Assembly: GCA_003152795.1 (NCBI GenBank)
Contig: PMBA01000209.1
Coordinates: forward strand, 2,127 to 9,947
Direction: 5' to 3'
Source: Acidobacteriaceae bacterium
GTDB taxonomy: Bacteria > Acidobacteriota > Terriglobia > Terriglobales > Acidobacteriaceae
DNA length: 7,821 nucleotides
In this document: positions 1-5,387 of the stretch, piece by piece
How the letters are laid out: each line of letters begins with the position of its first letter
How positions within the stretch are numbered: the stretch's first letter is position 1
Made by a program: the position numbers and the translations under genes
The notes under the pieces: model-generated
Databases searched by the model: none
The model's input: only the letters and a program-made list of their open reading frames with translations
What the model was told of the DNA's origin: nothing

Positions 1-37
1 CGGTCTTGTGATTGACGCCGATGAGCTGGAATCTCAT
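1..37 (-). CDS. hemA: Glutamyl-tRNA reductase, N-terminal fragment (runs off the window)
   Basis: Only the first 12 codons are in the window, read from ATG at 37-35. They give MRFQLIGVNHKT, which matches the conserved opening of glutamyl-tRNA reductase (family signature around G-[LIV]-N-H-[KR]-[TS]-A-P). In this family the enzyme reduces glutamate on tRNA-Glu to glutamate-1-semialdehyde with NADPH, the first committed step of C5-pathway tetrapyrrole synthesis in the cytoplasm. The catalytic cysteine and NADPH domain lie outside the window. The ATG overlaps the TGA of the upstream hemX-like gene in an ATGA junction. No Shine-Dalgarno sequence precedes it, so translation is probably coupled to the upstream gene. 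The hemX-hemA order is known from other bacteria and supports the call. The fragment is short, but the match is specific. Confidence 0.85.
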   Translation of the reverse strand, partial: MRFQLIGVNHKT

Positions 38-852
38 GAGGTGATAAACCTGTGCATTCCGCTGAAGTAGTTGGCGATCCAGGCCACAATCGCCGCCACG
101 AAAGCGACACTCGCAAGCAGCGCCGCCCGGCGACCGCGCCACCCCGCGTTCAGGCGCGTGAAGACCATCAGCAGATATACCGCCCACATGAGTACCGATA
201 GCAGAATCTTGGGATCGGAGAAATCAATCCGTCCGTACGTGGCTTCGGCAACCACCGAGCCTGCGATCAGCCCCAGCGTCATGAACGGAAATCCCAGCAT
301 CAGGGAACGGTAGCCGATATCGTCAATCAGCTGCAGGGCCGGCAGCCGGGAAAACATGCCGCTCGAATTCTTGGATTTCAGAGCGCGCTCCTGCATGAGG
401 TAGAGGATGCTGGCGCCAAAGCTGAGGAACAGCGCCGCGTAACCGGTGAAGATCATCAGGATATGCACCGCCAGCCAACCGTGCTTCACGGCAACCGAAG
501 CGAAAACCAGCGGTTGCTGACCGGTGGCGGCCACGAAGGTCAGCAGAAAAACCAGGGGAAAAATTACGATGCCGGGCGTAGTTGTCTTGTAGACAAGGTA
601 GGTAATCATGAAAACCACCATGATCAGGAAGGCCAGCAGCGATTCCGAGTTGTGTACCGAGGCCGAAGCCAGCTGGCCGCTTTGGACCACTGCTTCCGTC
701 AGCGATACGAAATGAAACACCATGCCAAGGTAGGAGGCATGGAGCGCCACTTTACCGAGAATTTCGGTCGTGCGGGTCAGCGCCACCAGCGCATAGAGCA
801 ATCCCGCAGCGTAAAAAACCAGCGCAACGCGCAGCCAGATCAGGGTCATCAT
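34..852 (-). CDS. hemX: HemX/CcsA-family integral membrane protein upstream of hemA
   Basis: A 272-residue polytopic membrane protein with about eight hydrophobic segments (roughly residues 3-24, 34-53, 69-88, 93-110, 125-152, 184-203, 216-233 and 242-262). It belongs to the cytochrome c assembly (CcsA/CcmC-like) family: His130 begins the typical helix leading into YLMQER, and GMH at 265-267 stands where CcsA proteins carry a conserved GLH near the C-terminus. The tryptophan-rich WWD haem-handling motif is degenerate: residues 206-214 read YGRIDFSDP where CcsA has WG-x-x-W-x-WDP. That, the length and the ATGA overlap with hemA favour HemX, a membrane protein affecting GluTR abundance in Bacillus, over a true cytochrome c synthetase subunit. 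The start is the first of two ATGs (852 and 849). An upstream GTG at 945 would add 31 polar residues and would place the TATAAT promoter inside the gene, so it was not chosen. A CcsA function cannot be excluded. Confidence 0.8.
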   Translation of the reverse strand: MMTLIWLRVALVFYAAGLLYALVALTRTTEILGKVALHASYLGMVFHFVSLTEAVVQSGQLASASVHNSESLLAFLIMVVFMITYLVYKTTTPGIVIFPLVFLLTFVAATGQQPLVFASVAVKHGWLAVHILMIFTGYAALFLSFGASILYLMQERALKSKNSSGMFSRLPALQLIDDIGYRSLMLGFPFMTLGLIAGSVVAEATYGRIDFSDPKILLSVLMWAVYLLMVFTRLNAGWRGRRAALLASVAFVAAIVAWIANYFSGMHRFITS

Positions 853-897
853 TCTTGTTTCCGCAGGCCGGTTCCATCCCCCCACCCCGCCTCGGTG

Positions 898-903
898 ATT
901 ATA
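898..903 (-). promoter_or_regulatory. Perfect -10 hexamer (TATAAT) of a probable hemX-hemA promoter
   Basis: On the minus strand the sequence reads TATAAT from 903 to 898. A transcript from it would start near 891 and have a leader of about 40 nt before the hemX ATG at 852. The bases 17 to 18 nt further upstream (about 921-927) read CTCGCC or GCTCGC, nothing like TTGACA. A strong -10 with no -35 is typical of activator-dependent promoters, and a TGTGA-N6-TCACA palindrome lies upstream. This is a motif-based call, and the transcription start is inferred from usual spacing. Confidence 0.5.
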
Positions 904-940
904 GTGTGCCGGGCGGTGGGGGCGAGCGGAAACGGAGTCT

Positions 941-968
941 GTCACAGGTGCTTGTGACGTGGGTCACA
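941..968. promoter_or_regulatory. Putative CRP/FNR-superfamily operator (TGTGA-N6-TCACA) with an extra overlapping half-site
   Basis: Bases 953-968 read TGTGACGTGGGTCACA, an exact match to the TGTGA-N6-TCACA palindrome bound by CRP-type regulators in well-studied bacteria. A further GTCACA at 941-946 forms a second perfect inverted repeat (GTCACA-N6-TGTGAC, 941-958) that shares the middle half-site. The palindrome centre (960.5) lies about 70 bases upstream of the start predicted from the TATAAT at 898-903, close to the class I activator position near -70. A role for the divergent receptor gene is possible but the site is about 226 bases from its start. The motif is seen directly. The regulator and its direction of action are inferred, and binding specificity in this organism is unknown. 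Confidence 0.45.
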
Positions 969-983
969 CCGAGCGCCGCTCGG
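969..983. repeat. Small perfect hairpin beside the putative operator
   Basis: CCGAGC (969-974) and GCTCGG (978-983) are perfectly complementary around a 3-nt loop. The hairpin abuts the putative operator directly. It has no following T-tract on either strand, so it is not a convincing terminator. It may be incidental in GC-rich DNA. Confidence 0.35.
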
Positions 984-1186
984 AGGCCGCCCTATCGGGC
1001 TCACCGGTGCCAGGCCATTCGTGCCGGGTGGAAAGCGGCAAGAACAAAGCCGGGATCGACTCCAGCCACTGCGGAACTTCCATCCCCTTAAAGACTAACT
1101 GTCCAGGGGCCGATGAACATTAGGCGATGGAAAAAGTGTCTAAGTCACCCTTACTGGTGTGAAGGATGGGGAAGGTCTGGAAAACA

Positions 1187-4100
1187 ATGTCGCGGTTCCA
1201 TGGGTGTTTGTTCACCGCTATCGTCGTTTGCGCAGGGCTTGCTGTTGCGGCCTCGGGGCAAAACACCGCTGAGGTGCGCGGCAGAGTTACCGACCCCTCC
1301 CACCGGCCAGTCGTAAGTGCATTTGTCATCCTCACTGCCCAGGACACGTCCTTCATGCGCGCCGCCACCACCGACGACGGCGGCGAGTTTGAATTTCCGT
1401 CGTTGCCGATCGGCACTTATCAACTGCGCATTCAGGCGGGCGATTTTCTGGACTTCGAAGCCAGAGGGATTCGCGCCAGTATTGGGCAAGTCGTCAGACT
1501 GGACGTGGCCCTTTCCCAAAAGCAAGGCTCCGCAGTTTCCCCGGGCAATGGGAACGCGGCCATGATCGAAGCGGGGAACGCTCAACTGGGCGTGGTCATG
1601 GGCGACCTCTACGTCACGCAGCTTCCGCTGAAGTCTCGCGACGCCTTCGACCTGCTTCAGTTGCAGCCTGGCGTACAAGGCACGCTGGGCGCGGATCTGT
1701 TCTTCGGCAATGACCAGCCGGGAGTCGTTTCCGTCAACGGTGGGCGATCGCGTTCCAACAATTCCAATGTCAACGGTGGGAACGCCGGCGACCTGCTGGT
1801 GAATTCTCCGTCGATTGAGCCGTCGCCGGATTCGATCAGCGAGTTTCGCGTCATCTCCCACAACTACGACGCGGCTTTGGGGCGCAATTCCGGGTCCGTG
1901 CTGAACGTGATCACCAGGTCCGGAGGCGCGGCTTTTCACGGCAGCGCATATGAGTTTCTGCGGAACGATAAGCTGAACGCGAAAGGCTACTTCGATCCGG
2001 CAACGCCGGACTTCAAACAAAACGAATTCGGAGGCACCTTTGGCGGCCCCATCCGGAAAGACAAGACTTTCTTTTTTTCCTCCTACGAAGGCCGCCGCGT
2101 GCGCCAGGGTATCGCCTCCGATCCCGTGCTCGTGCCCACCTTGGCTGAACGAACCGGGAACTTCTCCGCCGGACCCGTGTTTTCCGGTATCCTCAGCGAT
2201 GCCACCGTCGCCCAAGGCCTCAACAACCGTTCTGGATGCCCGGCGGCGGTGCAGTCCAACGGCGGAGCGGCGATCGCCGCCGGTGTACCCTATGCCGCTA
2301 TTTTCCCCGGCAACATCATTCCATCCCAGTGCTTCGATCCCACCGCCGATGATCTGCTGAACCAGTTTGTTCCCGCAGCCAATGCGGGCGGCAGCACGTT
2401 CCGCGCAATACCGAACGCTAAAGTCCGGCAAGACCAGGCCACCTTCCGCCTGGATCATAACCTCACCAGCCAGCAGCAACTCAGTTTCTATTATTACGGC
2501 GCGGACGGCGCGGACGGCGAACCCTTCTCCCGGTTCCAGGCGACCGGCGCCAACCTGCCAGGATTTGGCAACCTGACTCGGAGCCGCTTTCAGCAGTTGA
2601 ACCTGTCTCACGTCTGGACCATCACGGCCAAGTCCATTAATGAGGCCCGCCTGGTCTATTACCGGCAGGGACAGGGCAAGTTGTTGGCTCCGGCGCGCAC
2701 CAATCTGGTGCAGGACTCCTGCGTCGTAGTCCCTGCCAGCCAGTGTTTCAGCGATCCCGCAAACCCGAGCCTTGGAATTACCCCCGGCTACAGCGCCAGC
2801 AACGAGGGCGTGCCCTTTGTATCGCTTGCGGGCGGCTTCGCATATGGCAACAATCCCTCCGGCAATATCTCCCAAACCGGAAACGTTTACCAGTTGCTGG
2901 ACACCTACTCTCGAATTGTCGGCAGGCACTCGTTAAAGTTCGGCGCCGACATTCGCAACCAGCGCTTGAACACAACGTTCTTTTATGACGTAAATGGCGG
3001 CTTTTACTTCGTGGGAGGTGGCCCCAACGACGTCGGTTTCAGCAGTCTCATACCCAACTATCTGCTCGGCCTCCCCGACGCTTATTCCCAAGGGTCGGCA
3101 AACGGGGTGGACATCCGCGCTACCCAGCTTGATCTCTTTGCCCAGGACGCCTGGAAACTGAGGCCCAACCTTACCGTCAATTACGGACTCCGCTGGGAAT
3201 GGAACACGCCTCAAGCCGATGCCGGAAACCGTATTCAAACCTTCCGTCCGGGCCAAGCCACCGGAATTTACCCGTGCGTGTTGAGTGCGGCGGACCCGTT
3301 GCTGAGTTACTTTGGCAGCAGTGACTGCTCTCCACAAGGGCCTGCTCGGTCCGTTTTCCCTTTGGGCATGGTTTTTCCCGGAGACCCGGGAGTGCCGTCA
3401 GGACTCACGAACAGCTACCTGTTGGCCTTTGCCCCACGCCTCGGGTTGGCTTGGTCGCCAAACTGGTCCGGCGGCTGGTTGGCCAAGATATTCGGCGGCC
3501 CCGGAAAGTCCAGCGTCCGTTTGGGTTGGGGGATGTTCTATAACAGTAATGAGGAACTGATCCTCGCTGGTAATTTCACCGGCCAGCCCCCGTTCGGCGG
3601 CACCACCACGATCAGCAATATTTTCCTGAATACCCCATTTCTCGGCCAGAGCGGCTCCATTACACCCAATCCTTTTCACGGATTCCTCGACCCCAAACCC
3701 GGCTCACCGATTGATTTTGCCCTTTTTCGTCCCATCAGTCTGTACGGCACTTTCCCCCCCACTCTGCGCAATCAGTATTCCGACCATTATCACGTGACCA
3801 TACAACGCGAGCTGACCAGAGACACGCTGTGGCAGTTTGGATACGTCGGTTCCCAAGGACATCGATTACTGGCGACCTCGGACCAGAATCCCGGTACACC
3901 GCAAACCTGTCTCGACCTCAATCAAGTCCCGGGAATGTCATGCGGTCCATTCGGAGCTGACAGCGCCTACTCCATTCCCGCCGACGCCATTCCCGCAGGG
4001 GTCACCGTACACTTGCCCTATGGTTCTGTCCCGTCTGTAACCGGCCCCAATCCGAATCCAATCACGCTGGTTGGACTGCGCGGGTACTCTTCGCCGCTCT

Positions 4101-4882
4101 GCGAACCCACCACGGGTGCCGGCTGTCCGCCGGACGGGATTCCGGTATTTGCCAGCCTCTTCAGCCAGATGCCGGTCGCCAACTCTGCCTATAACTCTTT
4201 CCAGACGCTGGTGGATCAGCGCCTATCGCACGGGTTACAGTTTCTCGCCTCCTATACCTGGAGCCGTTCCATCGATAACGCTTCCAGTTTCGAAAACTCC
4301 ATCAATCCACTTGACGCGGGGAAGTCCCGTTCCCTCTCCCTGTTTGACTCTCGCCACCGCCTCGTGGTGAGTGAGTATTGGCGGATTCCCGACTGGCGAA
4401 TCTCGAATTGGACACGGCACTTAGCCAACGGATGGGCCCTCACCAGCATTCTCACACTGCAGTCGGGATTTCCAATTCGCCTGACCTCCAGCAGCGATCA
4501 AGAGCTGATGAGCAGCTTCGACTACGAATCCGCCGGCGAGCCCAGCCAGATCGCGCCCTTCCGGCGGCTCAATTCGCAAAAATCCGGCGGCTACTTCTTC
4601 GATCCTTCGTCGTTCGTCGATGCGCCCCTGGGCCAGATCGGCAACGCCCCGCGCACCATATGCTGCGGCCCAGGGATGGCGAATCTGGACCTGGCGGTTC
4701 ACAAGACCCTTGAGGCACGGGAGGGCGTTAAAGTTGAGTTCCGAGCGGAGAGTTTCAACGTATTCAATCACACGCAATTTTTTAATCCCGATGGCAATAT
4801 CACCGATGGAGCGTCTTTTGGACAAGTGAGCCGCGCGCAGGATCCGAGGCTGATTCAGCTGGCAGTCAGGATCACTTTTTAG
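1187..4882 (+). CDS. Large Oar-like TonB-dependent receptor with N-terminal carboxypeptidase-regulatory domain
   Basis: A 1231-residue outer-membrane protein. In order: a signal peptide (about residues 1-24; short Arg/His N-region, then an Ala/Val core), a carboxypeptidase-regulatory-like beta-sandwich (about 28-110, starting VRGRVTDPS), a plug-like region (about 135-250, with VNGGRSRSNNSN and SPDSISEFRV), and a long beta-barrel. The barrel includes the family landmarks NEFGGTFGGPI (279-289) and FFFSSYEG (295-302). The chain ends in Phe (LAVRITF), as expected for BAM-dependent folding. Members import large or scarce substrates through the outer membrane using TonB energy; the substrate here cannot be told. 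No clear TonB box was seen. The start at 1187 has a GGA five bases upstream and gives a compact signal peptide. ATG 1166 is in frame but its GAAGG touches the start codon. The next gene encodes a TonB_C domain. Such receptors occur in many paralogues in Acidobacteriota, which agrees with the rest of the window. Confidence 0.9.
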   Translation: MSRFHGCLFTAIVVCAGLAVAASGQNTAEVRGRVTDPSHRPVVSAFVILTAQDTSFMRAATTDDGGEFEFPSLPIGTYQLRIQAGDFLDFEARGIRASIGQVVRLDVALSQKQGSAVSPGNGNAAMIEAGNAQLGVVMGDLYVTQLPLKSRDAFDLLQLQPGVQGTLGADLFFGNDQPGVVSVNGGRSRSNNSNVNGGNAGDLLVNSPSIEPSPDSISEFRVISHNYDAALGRNSGSVLNVITRSGGAAFHGSAYEFLRNDKLNAKGYFDPATPDFKQNEFGGTFGGPIRKDKTFFFSSYEGRRVRQGIASDPVLVPTLAERTGNFSAGPVFSGILSDATVAQGLNNRSGCPAAVQSNGGAAIAAGVPYAAIFPGNIIPSQCFDPTADDLLNQFVPAANAGGSTFRAIPNAKVRQDQATFRLDHNLTSQQQLSFYYYGADGADGEPFSRFQATGANLPGFGNLTRSRFQQLNLSHVWTITAKSINEARLVYYRQGQGKLLAPARTNLVQDSCVVVPASQCFSDPANPSLGITPGYSASNEGVPFVSLAGGFAYGNNPSGNISQTGNVYQLLDTYSRIVGRHSLKFGADIRNQRLNTTFFYDVNGGFYFVGGGPNDVGFSSLIPNYLLGLPDAYSQGSANGVDIRATQLDLFAQDAWKLRPNLTVNYGLRWEWNTPQADAGNRIQTFRPGQATGIYPCVLSAADPLLSYFGSSDCSPQGPARSVFPLGMVFPGDPGVPSGLTNSYLLAFAPRLGLAWSPNWSGGWLAKIFGGPGKSSVRLGWGMFYNSNEELILAGNFTGQPPFGGTTTISNIFLNTPFLGQSGSITPNPFHGFLDPKPGSPIDFALFRPISLYGTFPPTLRNQYSDHYHVTIQRELTRDTLWQFGYVGSQGHRLLATSDQNPGTPQTCLDLNQVPGMSCGPFGADSAYSIPADAIPAGVTVHLPYGSVPSVTGPNPNPITLVGLRGYSSPLCEPTTGAGCPPDGIPVFASLFSQMPVANSAYNSFQTLVDQRLSHGLQFLASYTWSRSIDNASSFENSINPLDAGKSRSLSLFDSRHRLVVSEYWRIPDWRISNWTRHLANGWALTSILTLQSGFPIRLTSSSDQELMSSFDYESAGEPSQIAPFRRLNSQKSGGYFFDPSSFVDAPLGQIGNAPRTICCGPGMANLDLAVHKTLEAREGVKVEFRAESFNVFNHTQFFNPDGNITDGASFGQVSRAQDPRLIQLAVRITF

Positions 4883-4911
4883 CACGGCCCCGGCTGGAAC
4901 CGACACCGACG

Positions 4912-5214
4912 ATGACGAAACTGAAACAAATCTCGCTTTGCGTGACACTTCTGGTCGGCAGCGCGATCGCCGATGCTCAGGAGCGCAAGGTTGTTAGCCG
5001 CCAGGAACCGGCATATCCTCCCATTGCGGAGAGGATGAAACTCCACGGGACCGTCAAACTGAAAATCTGGATCCACGCCGACGGCACAGTGCGCCGGTTG
5101 GAATACATTGGCGGCCATCCTTTGTTGGCCGAGTCTGCGCTGCGAGCGGTGAAGGCGTGGCTCTACCAACCGGCCGCCCGCGAATCCACAGCCGTGATCG
5201 AGCTAAGATTCTGA
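4912..5214 (+). CDS. Secreted stand-alone TonB C-terminal domain protein
   Basis: A 100-residue protein made of a signal peptide (about 1-23, ending AIADAQ) followed by one TonB C-terminal domain (about 33-100). Visible landmarks are AYPPIAERMKLHGTVKL (34-50), the HADGTV turn (56-60), GGHPLL (67-72), the SALRAVKAWLYQPA helix (75-88) and a final Phe. In TonB this domain contacts the receptor's TonB box. The membrane anchor and proline-rich spacer of a full TonB are missing: even if the leader were not cleaved, only about ten residues would separate membrane and domain. It therefore probably acts in the periplasm rather than as an ExbBD-driven transducer. The gene begins 29 bases after the receptor stop on the same strand, so the two are likely cotranscribed, and a partnership is inferred. 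The ribosome-binding site is weak. The domain call is firm and the function is not. Confidence 0.85.
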   Translation: MTKLKQISLCVTLLVGSAIADAQERKVVSRQEPAYPPIAERMKLHGTVKLKIWIHADGTVRRLEYIGGHPLLAESALRAVKAWLYQPAARESTAVIELRF

Positions 5215-5248
5215 CAACAACACGCGGTGCAAGTATCTGCGCGGGCTT

Positions 5249-5276
5249 TTGATCTCCAGAGTTTCCTTCGTATATC
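5249..5276 (+). promoter_or_regulatory. Weak sigma-70-like promoter candidate for the AMIN-Sel1 gene
   Basis: TTGATC (5249-5254) and TATATC (5271-5276) are separated by 16 bases and each matches four of six consensus positions. They lie in the 173-base gap after the TonB_C gene, about 110 bases upstream of the AMIN-Sel1 start. Such matches arise by chance often, so this is only a candidate. Confidence 0.25.
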
Positions 5277-5314
5277 TTCGCCAGCTGGCGGCGGAAGTGT
5301 TTCGCAAACTGACC

Positions 5315-5338
5315 CGCTGCCGCCACCCTCCGGCAGCG
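5315..5338 (+). terminator. Hairpin in the gap between TonB_C and AMIN-Sel1 genes; possible terminator or leader structure
   Basis: CGCTGCCG (5315-5322) pairs perfectly with CGGCAGCG (5331-5338) around an 8-nt loop. An upstream TGGCGGC (5286-5292) can pair instead with GCCGCCA (5319-5325), so two alternative folds compete. No run of T follows (the next bases are CAGGAAAATCTC), which argues against a classical intrinsic terminator. It may end the receptor operon weakly or form part of the leader of the next gene. Confidence 0.3.
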
Positions 5339-5387
5339 CAGGAAAATCTCTCTGGTGTGGTAGAAATACTGCATCTGGGAAAGAGCA

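Larger units (their letters stand above)
853..1186. other. Divergent intergenic region between hemX and the TonB-dependent receptor gene
   Basis: There are 334 bases without a convincing gene. The half nearest hemX holds a minus-strand TATAAT (898-903), three GTCACA/TGTGAC half-sites (941-968) and a small perfect hairpin (969-983). The remainder (about 984-1186) carries only short palindromes, such as CACCGGTG at 1002-1009 and GCCC-TATC-GGGC at 989-1000. No convincing sigma-70-type promoter for the receptor gene was found there. Open frames crossing the region give low-complexity Arg/Pro-rich translations and look non-coding. Confidence 0.7.

Noticed and set aside
853..945. Extended GTG start for the HemX-like protein
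   Set aside because: The extra 31 residues are polar and Arg/His/Gly-rich, unlike a membrane-protein N-terminus, and this span contains the TATAAT element. The ATG at 852 starts right before the first membrane helix.
984..1080. Short stems suggestive of a tRNA or small RNA (GCCC-TATC-GGGC, CACCGGTG)
   Set aside because: No acceptor stem, T-loop signature or consistent cloverleaf could be assembled, and the stems are only four to five pairs.
855..1091. 78-residue plus-strand open frame in the divergent gap
   Set aside because: The translation is rich in Pro, Arg and Ala with no fold-like pattern. It covers the putative operator and the TATAAT and has no ribosome-binding site.
1151..2929. 592-residue open frame on the minus strand
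   Set aside because: It is wholly antisense to the TonB-dependent receptor, whose plus-strand translation has clear family motifs across this stretch. Long antisense frames are common in GC-rich genes.
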